A stretch of 64,000 bases of DNA from contig NZ_CP042436.1 in assembly GCF_007971025.1 (NCBI RefSeq), positions 248,001 through 312,000 on the forward strand, given 5' to 3'. How positions within the stretch are numbered: position 1 is the first letter of the stretch; every line of letters begins with the position of its first letter. This DNA is from Mucilaginibacter ginsenosidivorans. Lineage in GTDB: Bacteria; Bacteroidota; Bacteroidia; Sphingobacteriales; Sphingobacteriaceae. This document shows, piece by piece, positions 33,116 to 42,121 of the stretch. A model generated the notes under the pieces. It did no database searches and was not told the origin of the DNA. It worked only from the letters and a program-made list of their open reading frames with translations. Position numbers and translations under genes: made by a program.

Positions 33116-33652
33116 ATGAAAAGAATATATCCCCTGCTACTATTTTTATTTTTTGCCACCTGCACATTCGCCCAGGTTAAGGAGCAAACAGTAACCAAAT
33201 CATCAGTTGTATTCCATATTAAAAACCTGGGATTTACTGTCGACGGCACCCTGGCCGGTTTTAAAGGAGAAGTAAAGTTCGATCCTGCCGACCTGGCGGC
33301 CAGTTCTATTACCGCATCGGTTGATGTGAATACCATCGACACCGATAACGGAACGCGCAACGATCATTTGAAAAGCGACAATTATTTCGACGTTGCAAAA
33401 TATCCTGACATTAGCATGAAATCTGTTTCGTTCAAACATAACAGCGGCAGCAACTATACAGGTACCTTCAGCCTCACCATAAAGGACAAGACCAATACCA
33501 TCGCCGTTCCGTTTACTTATACCGAATCAGTATCCGGTGCTGAATTTAAAGGAAATTTCCAGATACAGCGCACTACCTATGGCGTGGGTGGCAAAAGCCT
33601 GGTCATGTCAAACGATGTGAAGGTTGACATCAGCATAACTACTACTAAGTAA
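33116..33652 (+). CDS. YceI-family exported lipid-binding protein
   Basis: This 178-residue protein has a signal peptide (1-19, ending TFAQ) and a YceI-type lipocalin-like barrel: SSVVFHIKNLGFTVDGTLAG, the DVNTIDTDNGTRNDHLKSDN stretch, FDVAKYPDISMKS and a C-terminal FQIQRTTYGVGGKS. YceI proteins bind long isoprenoid molecules in the periplasm. It is followed after 100 bases by the PhoR-like kinase, which has its own regulatory site, so the two are probably separate units. Confidence 0.92.
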   Translation: MKRIYPLLLFLFFATCTFAQVKEQTVTKSSVVFHIKNLGFTVDGTLAGFKGEVKFDPADLAASSITASVDVNTIDTDNGTRNDHLKSDNYFDVAKYPDISMKSVSFKHNSGSNYTGTFSLTIKDKTNTIAVPFTYTESVSGAEFKGNFQIQRTTYGVGGKSLVMSNDVKVDISITTTK

Positions 33653-33682
33653 ACTCCCGCACGCCACAGGGTAATAATTTGA

Positions 33683-33697
33683 TAACGTTAACTTAAC
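33683..33697 (+). promoter_or_regulatory. candidate Pho box before the PhoR-like kinase
   Basis: TAACGTTAACTTAAC is three TAAC units, with outer copies at an 11-base period, the spacing of PhoB direct repeats. It differs by one base from the site before DUF47-Pit. About nine bases downstream lies AGCATTTG, a poor -7 element (two mismatches); TAACTTTA at 33741-33748 is an alternative. Confidence 0.5.
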
Positions 33698-33752
33698 GGG
33701 AGGCTAAGCATTTGGCAAACTTGTAATTGCATACAAATCGTAACTTTACTGT

Positions 33753-34817
33753 ATGAAATTACGCGTCCTGGTATTCATTAATGCCGCCGCTGTGGCTATT
33801 ACGGTTTCGGCGGTTAACTACTATTTTAAGCATAGCTGGTACGATGTCAGCGTCACCTTTGGGCTTACCTTAACCATCAGCTTTGTTACCTTTTATATCC
33901 TGCTCGAAAAATATATCTATTCCAAGATCAAGATCATTTATAAGCTGATACACAATTTGAAACTCGGGCGCGACCTGCGTGATGCGCTTGGCGAGCATGT
34001 AAGCGCCGACCCGATAAACGACGTGGAGCAGGAAGTGCAGGAATGGGCCCGGCAGAAAAAGTCTGAAATCGATGACCTGCGTAAACAAGAGAAATTCAGG
34101 AGGGATTTCCTGTCGAATATCTCCCATGAATTTAAGACACCCCTGTTCGCCATACAGGGCTATATAGATGCCATTGTAGATGACGATTTTGAGGACACCG
34201 ATATGGCCAGGCAATTCCTCGATAAGGCCTCAAAAAATGTCGACCGGCTCAGTTACCTCATTAAAGACCTGGACGAAATATCAAAGCTCGAAACAGGCGA
34301 GATCCCCATCAATTACACCAAATTCAAAATAAACGACCTGATCAGAGAAGTGTTCGAATCGCTTGAAATGAAAGCAGCGGAACATCATATAAAGCTGGTA
34401 TTCAAACAAAAGTACGACGAGCCTATCCTGGTAAATGCCGACAGGGAAAAAATAAGACAAGTGCTGGTGAACCTCATCGACAACTCATTCAAGTATGGCA
34501 AGGAAGAAGGAAGCACCTCTGTGAGCCTGTTTGAACTGCACGACCAGGTATTGGTGGAAGTTACGGACGATGGCATAGGTATCGAGGAAAAATATCTGCC
34601 CCGCCTTTTCGAGCGTTTTTTCCGGACGGATACGAGCCGTTCAAGACAGATCGGGGGATCGGGCCTGGGGCTTGCCATTGTAAAGCATATAGTTGAGGCC
34701 CACCAGGAAACCATCAATGTCCGCAGTACCGAGGGGCTGGGGTCGACGTTCGGCTTCACCCTTCAAAAAGCTAAACAGGGTATTCCGTTCCCGACTATTC
34801 CTGTTTTAAATAGTTAA
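33753..34817 (+). CDS. PhoR-like sensor histidine kinase
   Basis: This 354-residue kinase has two membrane segments (about 5-23 and 32-52) with almost no periplasmic domain, a linker (55-115), the phosphoacceptor His125 in ISHEFKTPLFAIQG, and the ATPase domain (LVNLIDNSFKYGKEEG, DDGIGIEEKYLPRLFERFFR, GSGLGLAIVKHIVEAH). The lack of a sensor domain is typical of PhoR, which reads the phosphate transporter through PhoU. The next genes, a PhoU-like DUF47 protein and Pit, support a phosphate role. No response regulator lies beside it, which is unusual. The stop codon overlaps the Pho box of the next operon. Confidence 0.85.
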   Translation: MKLRVLVFINAAAVAITVSAVNYYFKHSWYDVSVTFGLTLTISFVTFYILLEKYIYSKIKIIYKLIHNLKLGRDLRDALGEHVSADPINDVEQEVQEWARQKKSEIDDLRKQEKFRRDFLSNISHEFKTPLFAIQGYIDAIVDDDFEDTDMARQFLDKASKNVDRLSYLIKDLDEISKLETGEIPINYTKFKINDLIREVFESLEMKAAEHHIKLVFKQKYDEPILVNADREKIRQVLVNLIDNSFKYGKEEGSTSVSLFELHDQVLVEVTDDGIGIEEKYLPRLFERFFRTDTSRSRQIGGSGLGLAIVKHIVEAHQETINVRSTEGLGSTFGFTLQKAKQGIPFPTIPVLNS

Positions 34818-34848
34818 CATTAACTTAACATTGCAAACATTACCTTTG
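34815..34848 (+). promoter_or_regulatory. candidate Pho box and -7 element before DUF47-Pit
   Basis: TAACATTAACTTAAC (34815-34829), one base different from the site at 33683, followed after 11 bases by TACCTTTG (34841-34848), an exact -7 element, and a leader to the ATG at 34899. No -33 TTG is at the right distance, as in activator-dependent promoters where a Pho box replaces the -35 region. Confidence 0.6.
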
Positions 34849-34898
34849 CAAAAATTTAACATAGCGCCATACCATCTGACCCTACATATCTATAAAAA

Positions 34899-35549
34899 AT
34901 GTCACTGAACAGCATCTTCCAGTATTTTGTGCCTAAGGATAAGAAAATATTTTTCCCCTTATTTGAGCAGGCTGCCAACAATGTGGTTGCCATGTCGAAT
35001 TGCCTTGTCGAAGCGGTCAATTCAGCCAGTCCTGTTACGCGCGAGGAGTTGTACAAACAGATAGACAAGCTTGAGAACAGGGGCGACGAGATAACCCACC
35101 AGATATATCTTGAGCTCGGCAAGAACTTTATCACCCCGTTCGACCGGGAGGACATCCACTCGCTGGCAACCGCAATTGATGATGTAGCCGACAATATACA
35201 GGGTGCTGCCAACCGGATGTTGCTTTACCGCATCGACGACCTGAACGATCATATCAAAAAACTTTGCGAGTTGATACAACAGGCCAGTATCGACCTGGAA
35301 AAAGCGATAAAGGAATTAAAAGATCTGCGCAACGTGCGCAATATTGCCGATTCCTGCATCAGGATAAACAGCGTGGAAAACCAGGCCGATTACGTATTTG
35401 ACCGCGCGGTTGCCGACCTTTTTCTTTACGAGACCGATGCTATCCGGCTGATCAAATACAAAGAGATACTATCTGTGCTTGAAACGGCTACTGACCGCTG
35501 CGAAGATGCAGCCAATGTTATGGAATCAATTTTAGTTAAAAACGCCTGA
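34899..35549 (+). CDS. DUF47 PhoU-like phosphate-transport regulator
   Basis: This 216-residue all-helical protein is a DUF47 (PhoU_div) member, with the family stretch VPKDKKIFFPLFEQAANNVV and the acidic ELYKQIDKLENRGDEITHQI. Such proteins are found beside Pit transporters and are thought to control them or link them to PhoR. It is followed after nine bases by pit, giving a two-gene operon with a Pho-box-like promoter. Confidence 0.93.
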   Translation: MSLNSIFQYFVPKDKKIFFPLFEQAANNVVAMSNCLVEAVNSASPVTREELYKQIDKLENRGDEITHQIYLELGKNFITPFDREDIHSLATAIDDVADNIQGAANRMLLYRIDDLNDHIKKLCELIQQASIDLEKAIKELKDLRNVRNIADSCIRINSVENQADYVFDRAVADLFLYETDAIRLIKYKEILSVLETATDRCEDAANVMESILVKNA

Positions 35550-35558
35550 TTTGAGTAA

Positions 35559-36569
35559 ATGATAACAAGCTCCCTCGTACTCGTAATTTGCCTGGCGCTA
35601 CTATTTGATTATACCAACGGTTTTCACGATGCTGCAAACTCCATTGCCACCATCGTTTCAACCAAAGTGCTTACGCCTTTCCAGGCGGTGCTTTGGGCCG
35701 CAGCATTTAACTTCCTCGTTTTCTTTTTTGTGAAAGAACATAATGTTGCCAAAACGGTATCTAAAATTGTAAATGAGCACTTTGTAACCCTCCATGTGTT
35801 ACTTGCCGGCCTTATAGCTGCGATAAGCTGGAACCTGATAACCTGGTGGTTTGGCATACCGTCAAGTTCGTCGCATACTTTGATTGGCGGTTTTGCGGGC
35901 GCCGGTATTACCAATGCACTTTATATGGGTGCAAATGGCATTAGCGCCATCAACCTGAAACTGGTACTCACTACTATCGCCTATATCGTGCTGGCGCCAT
36001 TGATCGGGCTTATTATCGGCTATATTGTTACCATAATTGTGCTTCACCTTAGCAAAAGCGCTCGGCCCGCCTCGGCCGAAAAGTGGTTCAAAAGGCTGCA
36101 GCTATTATCATCTGCAGCACTTAGCTATGCGCATGGCGGCAACGACGCGCAAAAGGTGATGGGTATTATCTATGTAGCGCTGATAGCGGCAAAAGTGATT
36201 GGTACCGGCAGCGCGATGCCCGAATGGATACCGCTTGCCTGTTATTCGGCCATAGCTTTGGGTACGCTTTCCGGCGGTTGGAAGATCGTGAAAACCATGG
36301 GCTCCCGTATTACCAAAATTACACCGCTTGAGGGCGTAAGCGCAGAATCGGCCGGCGCCATTACCCTGTTTTTTACACAGTATTTTGGTATTCCTGTTTC
36401 TACTACGCATACCATAACCGGTTCTATTATCGGTGTTGGGCTTACCAAGCGCCTGTCGGCGGTGCGCTGGGGCGTCACCATAAACCTGGTTTGGGCTTGG
36501 ATAATAACCATCCCGGTTTCGGCGTTAATTGCTGCGGGTGTGTTTGCTTTGTTACGGGCGATAGCCTAA
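35559..36569 (+). CDS. inorganic phosphate transporter, Pit family
   Basis: This 336-residue inner-membrane protein of the PiT family has about ten membrane segments and both signature repeats: YTNGFHDAANSIATIVST near the N-terminus and LSYAHGGNDAQKVMG in the middle, then TLSGGWKIVKTMGSRITK and PVSTTHTITGSIIGVG. It brings in phosphate with protons or as a metal-phosphate complex. It is encoded with DUF47 and near the PhoR-like kinase. Confidence 0.95.
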   Translation: MITSSLVLVICLALLFDYTNGFHDAANSIATIVSTKVLTPFQAVLWAAAFNFLVFFFVKEHNVAKTVSKIVNEHFVTLHVLLAGLIAAISWNLITWWFGIPSSSSHTLIGGFAGAGITNALYMGANGISAINLKLVLTTIAYIVLAPLIGLIIGYIVTIIVLHLSKSARPASAEKWFKRLQLLSSAALSYAHGGNDAQKVMGIIYVALIAAKVIGTGSAMPEWIPLACYSAIALGTLSGGWKIVKTMGSRITKITPLEGVSAESAGAITLFFTQYFGIPVSTTHTITGSIIGVGLTKRLSAVRWGVTINLVWAWIITIPVSALIAAGVFALLRAIA

Positions 36570-36596
36570 ATTAGCTTCATCTAATTTTACCTGTTT

Positions 36597-37322
36597 ATGA
36601 AAAAAGCATTCCTGCTGTGCGGGCTATTGGCTATCAGCATTTCCCTTTCAAGTTTTGATGGTTTTAAGCCTGCGCCTGCAAAAGTCTCCTTACAAAGCGG
36701 CCCATCAGTTTTGGAAATAGGCGGCGCATTAAAGCAAGCGCTTGAGCAGGGCACTGCTAAAAGCTCGGACCAGTTATCGGCGGTAAATGGCTTTTTTGGG
36801 AATGCCGCTGTAAAAATACTTTTCCCGCCGGAAGCACAAAAGGCTGAAAGCACCCTGCGCAGGCTTGGTATGAACAAGCTATGCGACAATGTGATCCTCT
36901 CGCTAAACCGCGCTGCCGAAAGTGCCGCAAAGGAAGCAAAGCCGATATTTATTGCCGCTATTAAGAAAATGACACTGAAGGATGTAAGCGATATTTTGAT
37001 GGGTCAGAAGGATGCCGCTACACAATATTTTAAACGGACGACAACCGCTGAATTGGCGGCCAAATTTAAGCCGGTGATAAAAGTGAACCTGGATAAGGTT
37101 GGCGCAACAAAATATTATGGGACCGCAGCTTCTGAATATAACAAACTGCCGTTTGTTAAACATATGAATCCTGATATTTCGGACTATGCCACGCAAAAAA
37201 CAATTGATGGTTTGTTTTTGGAGATAGCAAAGGAAGAATTAAATATCCGCCAAAACCTTACTGCACGGTCGACCCCGCTGATGCAAAAGGTATTTACGTT
37301 TGCACAAAAGGCAACCAAATAG
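36597..37322 (+). CDS. exported DUF4197 protein
   Basis: This 241-residue protein has a signal peptide (1-20) and a DUF4197 domain covering the rest: IGGALKQALEQGTAKSSDQL, GFFGNAAVKILFPPEAQKAE, DVSDILMGQKDAATQYFKR and YATQKTIDGLFLEIAKEE. The function of DUF4197 is not known; it is a helical periplasmic protein. It ends two bases from the convergent anti-sigma gene. A TAATTTTA stretch about 12 bases upstream is an imperfect -7 element. Confidence 0.9.
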   Translation: MKKAFLLCGLLAISISLSSFDGFKPAPAKVSLQSGPSVLEIGGALKQALEQGTAKSSDQLSAVNGFFGNAAVKILFPPEAQKAESTLRRLGMNKLCDNVILSLNRAAESAAKEAKPIFIAAIKKMTLKDVSDILMGQKDAATQYFKRTTTAELAAKFKPVIKVNLDKVGATKYYGTAASEYNKLPFVKHMNPDISDYATQKTIDGLFLEIAKEELNIRQNLTARSTPLMQKVFTFAQKATK

Positions 37323-37324
37323 GC

Positions 37325-38686
37325 CTATTTGAATACCACGGTCAGTTTTACTTCGTGGGTTTGTCCATCTGCACTACCGGACCAGCCGGGCCCGGTTATC
37401 AGCAGGTCGACGGCCTTTTTATCGGCAGCGGCGCTGAGGCTTTTCAATATTTTGAAATTATTCAGGTTGCCCTGCCCGTCCACGGTTAGCGAAAGATCCA
37501 CCTTTCCGGCCTGCCCATCCGATGCTACCGCGTTTTTATCAAGATAATCATTAAGTGCCTTCCAACCCGCGCTTGGGTGCGCGTCATCTGCAGACTTAGT
37601 ATTGTTCCTGTTCCGTTTATCATTGCTGGTAACTTCTTCCTTGAGCGCGCTGCCCGCGGGCGTAAGTGCCACGTTAATGGAATCGCCTGTGCCGGTCAGG
37701 TTGACTTTTTTGGTATCATAGCCAAGGTAGCCCACAATAAGGCTCCTTTTTTCCGGCACATCGTGCAGTACAAACCTGCCGTTCGCATCCGTAACCGCGC
37801 CAAAATTAGACCCGGCGATCTTCACAATGGCGCCAACCAAAGGTCCATTGCCACCGGCAGAGGTTATGATACCTGTCAGCGTGCTTTTATTCGACGGCTT
37901 GATGTCCAGTCCTTCAACCTTGCTTGTCAACAGTGTCTCCGGGCTTGCTTTTGAATTCGGCTTAGCCGCACTCACGCTTGCCACATCATTTTTATACTTA
38001 GCATCCGCTTTTTGACTCTGCACAACTACTTCGTTCAGCGATGCCTTCGGTTCATTAAGCTTTATGTCCGCCGCAGCGGGTGCCGGCATATTTGCGTATC
38101 CCTCAGATTCCGCAGCCGCAGGTTTTTTTTTGACAAACAGACTTGTGTCTGTTTTTACAGCGGCTGCAATAACCTGTTTACTTTTTCCCGTTTTTACACT
38201 AACATCCTTATCGGTCGCTATCGCCGGCGCAGCAAATACAGGCGGTTGATTTTTAGCAATTGATTCATTTTCCGCCGGTTTAAGTGTATCCGCTATGTAC
38301 GGCGATGTGGCAGGCGCTGGCGCAGCCCTTACAGCTTGCTTTTCTTCTTTTTTCGGTTTGATCGCTTCAGCTATTACATTCTTTTTTGCCGGTTCATCTT
38401 TGGTAGCTAACCATATCCCAACCCCAATAATGATCAGCACCGATGCAGCCGCCCAAAGCGGAATCCACATCGGTCTGACTTTTTTATCAGTGCGGTCCTG
38501 TAAACGCTGCTCCAGTTCGGCCATGTTGTTTTTTTGATCCCTGCCCGCCGCTTCATACCCTTCCAATGCATCCGCCAGGAAAGGGTCGTCAAGCGCGCCT
38601 CGTTCCAGTTGGTGCATGGCGCGCGCGTCCAGCTGCCCGTCCAGGTACTTTCTTATTTGCGATATGTCGTCCTTGTGCTTACTCAC
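37325..38686 (-). CDS. anti-sigma factor with CarboxypepD_reg-like and TonB-C modules
   Basis: This 453-residue protein has a cytoplasmic N-terminus (1-70: DDISQIRKYLDGQLDARAMH, DPFLADALEGYEAA) that resembles the sigma-binding part of Bacteroidota anti-sigma factors, a single membrane segment (74-94), and a long Lys/Ala/Pro-rich periplasmic spacer (95-265). It ends with a CarboxypepD_reg-like domain (about 270-345, with ITSAGGNGPLVGAIVKIAGS) and a TonB-C-like domain (about 365-453, VDLSLTVDGQGNLNNFKILK). Its start overlaps the sigma gene by eight bases. No CHCC zinc motif is seen. The envelope-facing modules are likely the signal-receiving part. Confidence 0.82.
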   Translation of the reverse strand: MSKHKDDISQIRKYLDGQLDARAMHQLERGALDDPFLADALEGYEAAGRDQKNNMAELEQRLQDRTDKKVRPMWIPLWAAASVLIIIGVGIWLATKDEPAKKNVIAEAIKPKKEEKQAVRAAPAPATSPYIADTLKPAENESIAKNQPPVFAAPAIATDKDVSVKTGKSKQVIAAAVKTDTSLFVKKKPAAAESEGYANMPAPAAADIKLNEPKASLNEVVVQSQKADAKYKNDVASVSAAKPNSKASPETLLTSKVEGLDIKPSNKSTLTGIITSAGGNGPLVGAIVKIAGSNFGAVTDANGRFVLHDVPEKRSLIVGYLGYDTKKVNLTGTGDSINVALTPAGSALKEEVTSNDKRNRNNTKSADDAHPSAGWKALNDYLDKNAVASDGQAGKVDLSLTVDGQGNLNNFKILKSLSAAADKKAVDLLITGPGWSGSADGQTHEVKLTVVFK

Positions 38687-39251
38687 GGTTCTTCTCCAGG
38701 CAGATCTTCAGGTTACGCTTGCCATTTTGTATGTAGCTTTTTACATCATTCATGCTATAACCGGTCGCTTCCACCACCTCCTTATAACTTTTTTCTTCCA
38801 AATAAAAGAGTTGTACGCTATGTCTTTGTCCTTCGGTCAGCTTTTTCATGCAACGTTCCAAAGCGTTTAATATCTCTTCTTTATTATTGTTTTCCTCAGG
38901 ATGCAAAAATGGGGTAAATTCCATAACCTCATCGAGCGAAACTTCCTCCATCTTTTTTCCCGAGCGTAATTGCATCAGGCAATAATTGCGGCCCAATACG
39001 TACACCCAGCTCCTGAATTGTTTAATATCGTGTTGCTTAACTTTTATAATCAGTTCTTCAAATATACCCATTACTGCGTCTTTTGCAGCTTCCTCATCTT
39101 TCAGGTATTTCAGGCAGACCCCGTATAACAAAGGCATATATCTTTCAAAAAGTGCGCCTAAAACCGACAGGTCGCCGCTTTGGCGGTAGCTCTCCAACAA
39201 CGCTTCATCATCCGTACTTCCTGACTTAACCGTCCTTTTGAAAAACTTCAT
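38679..39251 (-). CDS. ECF-type RNA polymerase sigma factor
   Basis: This 190-residue sigma-70 family protein has region 2 (ALFERYMPLLYGVCLKYLKD, EEAAKDAVMGIFEELI, FRSWVYVLGRNYCLM) and region 4 (LEEKSYKEVVEATGYSMNDV). The ATG at 39251 (MKFFKRTVKSG) is preferred because the upstream in-frame part would run to the very base of the divergent VWA gene and lies where a shared promoter should be; 39278 is an alternative. It is encoded with its anti-sigma factor and divergent from the VWA protein, a likely regulon member. Confidence 0.92.
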   Translation of the reverse strand: MKFFKRTVKSGSTDDEALLESYRQSGDLSVLGALFERYMPLLYGVCLKYLKDEEAAKDAVMGIFEELIIKVKQHDIKQFRSWVYVLGRNYCLMQLRSGKKMEEVSLDEVMEFTPFLHPEENNNKEEILNALERCMKKLTEGQRHSVQLFYLEEKSYKEVVEATGYSMNDVKSYIQNGKRNLKICLEKNRE

Positions 39252-39329
39252 TGCAACGGGCAAAATAAAATTTTTCATCGGCTTATGGAAATTGGTTCGA
39301 TGCTGCATCATTAAGGAAAAACACAACAA

Positions 39330-41336
39330 ATGAAAAAGCTAATCCTCATCCCTTTGATCATAGCGGCTTTTGCAGCATTCAAATGCAACGCCGTTCGCCA
39401 CATACACGGAAAAGTATTGGGCAGCGATGATAAACTACCTATCCCCGGTGCCAGTGTTACCATAAAAGGCGCCAAAATTGCTACGCAAACCAATAGCGCC
39501 GGCGTGTACAATATTGATGTTACTGACGAGCACGCAAGTCTTGTTTTCAGCTTTGTGGGTTACCAATCGCAAACAGTAGCTGTTGGCAAAAGCGATAGTT
39601 TGGATGTTTATTTAAAACCATCCAATACTTCGTTGAATGAAGTGGTAGTTGTCGGTTATGGAGTACAACGTAAACAATCCGTAACAGGAAGCGTCGCCAC
39701 CATACAGCCTGAGGCTAACGCCGATGTTGCGGTAGTTTCGGCGCCAACAATGTTGCAGGGAAAGGTTAGTGGAGTAAGCGTGAATTCGCAAAATCCCCCG
39801 AAAGCAGCCGACATGAGTGTTTACAAATATTCCGTCAACAATTCCATCGCGAAAGCAAAAGCAAACAACCCAGGCTATTATACCGGCAACACGGGCGACG
39901 AAAGTTATAAGGCTATCAACGAGAACGGTTTTACAAACGCCAAAGATGTTCCCTTGTCTACCTTTTCTGTCGACGTCGACGCTGCTTCCTACAGCAACGT
40001 AAGGCGCTTTATCAACAACGGCCAGTTGCCGCCGGTTGACGCTGTTCGCGTTGAGGAAATGATCAACTATTTTAAATACGACCTGCAAGGCCCATCCAAC
40101 GGCGATCCGGTAGCTATTACTACCGAAACTTCGTCGGCACCATGGAATAACAATCACCGTTTGGTGCGCATCGGCTTAAAGGCCCGCACTATCGATATGA
40201 GCCATCTGCCGCCATCGAACCTCGTGTTCCTGATCGACGTATCCGGATCGATGGATGAGCCTAACAAGTTGCCGCTGGTAAAAGCAGCAATGAAAATGCT
40301 GACCGATCAGCTGAGGGCGCAGGACAGGGTTGCCATCGTGGTTTATGCCGGTAACGCCGGGTTAGTGCTGCCGTCGACCACGGGCGATAAAAAATCAGAT
40401 ATCTATAATGCCATAGATAATTTAAGCGCAGGCGGATCGACAGCCGGTGGCGCAGGGCTTAAGCTGGCGTACAAAATAGCCCGCGAAAACTTTCGTAAAA
40501 ACGGCAATAACCGAATTATAATGGCCACTGATGGTGACTTTAATGTTGGCGATTACAGCGACGGCGATATGGAAACTTTGATAACCCGCGAACGCTCAAG
40601 CAATGTACCGCTAACCATTATGGGCTTTGGCAAGGGCAATTACAAAGATAGCAAGATGGAAACCCTCGCCGACAAGGGCAACGGTAACTATGCCTACATC
40701 GATAACCTTACCGAGGCGCGCAAAACCCTTATTGATGAATATGGCGGTACCATGTTTATGGTGGCCAAGGATGTGAAATTACAGGTCGAATTTAATCCCG
40801 GCAAAGTACAGGCCTACCGCCTGGTGGGTTACGAGGACCGCCTGCTGAAAAAGGAAGATTTTAACAACGATACAAAAGATGCCGGCGATATGGGCTCGGG
40901 CCACACGGTGACTGCCTTGTACGAGATAGTTCCGACAGGTGTAGCCGATGATTACAGCGCCAGTGTTGACCCGCTGAAATACCAGCAACCCAAAAACAAT
41001 CCTTCAATACCGTATTCAGACGAACTGATGACGGTGAAATTCCGGTACAAAGAACCCGGATCGGACTACAGCAAGATGAGTGTGGCTGTAGTGAAGGACA
41101 GGCCGGCATCTTTTAACAGCACTACTGCCGATTTCAGGTTTGCATCGGCAGTGGCCGAATTCGGAATGCTGCTGCGCAACTCGCAGTTTAAGCAACACGC
41201 CACTTTCGACCAGGCCATCAGCATTGCCCAGGGCGCCAAAGGACACGATGAAGGCGGCTACCGGTCTGAATTTATTCGCCTTGCCGAAACTGCTAAATCA
41301 CTCGCTAACAGCGCCAGTTATACAACAACGTACTAA
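39330..41336 (+). CDS. exported VWA protein with CarboxypepD_reg and receptor-plug-like segment
   Basis: This 668-residue protein has a signal peptide (1-21, ending CNA), a CarboxypepD_reg domain (about 24-95: VRHIHGKVLGSDDKLPIPGA), then SLNEVVVVGYGVQRKQSVTG (about 101-120), the stretch that starts the plug of SusC-type receptors, a YfbK-type N-terminal domain (PLSTFSVDVDAASYSNVRRF), and a VWA domain with the MIDAS motif LVFLIDVSGSMDE, followed by a DUF3520-like C-terminus. YfbK-like VWA proteins bind metal and partners at the envelope. It is divergent from the sigma/anti-sigma genes. Confidence 0.88.
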   Translation: MKKLILIPLIIAAFAAFKCNAVRHIHGKVLGSDDKLPIPGASVTIKGAKIATQTNSAGVYNIDVTDEHASLVFSFVGYQSQTVAVGKSDSLDVYLKPSNTSLNEVVVVGYGVQRKQSVTGSVATIQPEANADVAVVSAPTMLQGKVSGVSVNSQNPPKAADMSVYKYSVNNSIAKAKANNPGYYTGNTGDESYKAINENGFTNAKDVPLSTFSVDVDAASYSNVRRFINNGQLPPVDAVRVEEMINYFKYDLQGPSNGDPVAITTETSSAPWNNNHRLVRIGLKARTIDMSHLPPSNLVFLIDVSGSMDEPNKLPLVKAAMKMLTDQLRAQDRVAIVVYAGNAGLVLPSTTGDKKSDIYNAIDNLSAGGSTAGGAGLKLAYKIARENFRKNGNNRIIMATDGDFNVGDYSDGDMETLITRERSSNVPLTIMGFGKGNYKDSKMETLADKGNGNYAYIDNLTEARKTLIDEYGGTMFMVAKDVKLQVEFNPGKVQAYRLVGYEDRLLKKEDFNNDTKDAGDMGSGHTVTALYEIVPTGVADDYSASVDPLKYQQPKNNPSIPYSDELMTVKFRYKEPGSDYSKMSVAVVKDRPASFNSTTADFRFASAVAEFGMLLRNSQFKQHATFDQAISIAQGAKGHDEGGYRSEFIRLAETAKSLANSASYTTTY

Positions 41337-41376
41337 ACCAAACCTTCACTTTTCTTTTAACAAACCTAAACCTTAA

Positions 41377-41407
41377 GCGACCCCGGACCACCGGGGCCGC
41401 TTTTTTG
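41377..41407 (+). terminator. terminator after the VWA gene
   Basis: GCGACCCCGG pairs with CCGGGGCCGC (one A-C mismatch) around ACCA, followed by seven T. The T tract is on the plus strand and serves the VWA gene. Confidence 0.85.
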
Positions 41408-42103
41408 TTAGCCCACCGATGCAAACGCCTCTAAATACTTATTAATATAAATCTGCTTAGTCCGGGCTTTATATTGCATAATGAACCGCGGATGTTCCAG
41501 CGCGATGACTTTATCAAAGAAATGGTATTTGTCGTTCAGCTTGCGTAGGTAACTCTCATTCTTTCCGGTACCAAAGCAGAAAACGACATCGGTTTTTACC
41601 CCCAGTCCTATTTGCGTACGAACATTTTCTGTAATAAAATCGCTGACGGCGGCGGCCAGTGCAGGGTTGTCATAATAATTGTAATTCTTCTCCCTGCCTT
41701 TTTCGTCTGCTGATGTAAAGCCAAGCGGGCAAAGGGAATTGATATAGAATTTCCCGTAAAACTGCTCCGGTCCGCCGTAGGCATTGATCATCTCATACAC
41801 AAATACCGATGACGGCTCATGGGTTACTTTGCCCTGATACGGAATATGGCATTCCGACACCAGCCGTTTCGGGTCAGTAAACGGCACCCCGGTAAGCCCC
41901 GCCCCGAACCTGCCGGGATTAATGCCCATGATCAGGTGTCTCGGGTTAGCATCACTGTAATACTTCCTGTAAAATGCTTCGCTGATGATCTTAGTTTGTT
42001 CAAACTCCCGGAACGGATTCATTATCCGGATACCTTCGGGCAGGGTAGGCCCGGTATAGTGGAGGTTCTCATTAAACCGGATAACTTTTTCAGCAAACGT
42101 CAT
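41408..42103 (-). CDS. SMUG2-type uracil-DNA glycosylase (DUF4918)
   Basis: This 231-residue protein matches the SMUG2 subfamily of uracil-DNA glycosylases, studied in Pedobacter. Motif 1 is MGINPGRFGAGLTG, motif 2 is ALEHPRFIMQY, and the intermediate FYINSLCPLGFT is conserved. It removes uracil and related deaminated bases from DNA to start base-excision repair. The ATG at 42103 is followed directly by MTFAEKVIRFNENL, the usual family start. Its leader contains a strong minus-strand terminator 19 bases before the ATG, so expression may depend on antitermination or on an RNA upstream. Confidence 0.88.
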   Translation of the reverse strand: MTFAEKVIRFNENLHYTGPTLPEGIRIMNPFREFEQTKIISEAFYRKYYSDANPRHLIMGINPGRFGAGLTGVPFTDPKRLVSECHIPYQGKVTHEPSSVFVYEMINAYGGPEQFYGKFYINSLCPLGFTSADEKGREKNYNYYDNPALAAAVSDFITENVRTQIGLGVKTDVVFCFGTGKNESYLRKLNDKYHFFDKVIALEHPRFIMQYKARTKQIYINKYLEAFASVG

Positions 42104-42121
42104 GGGTTAAATATATAAAAG

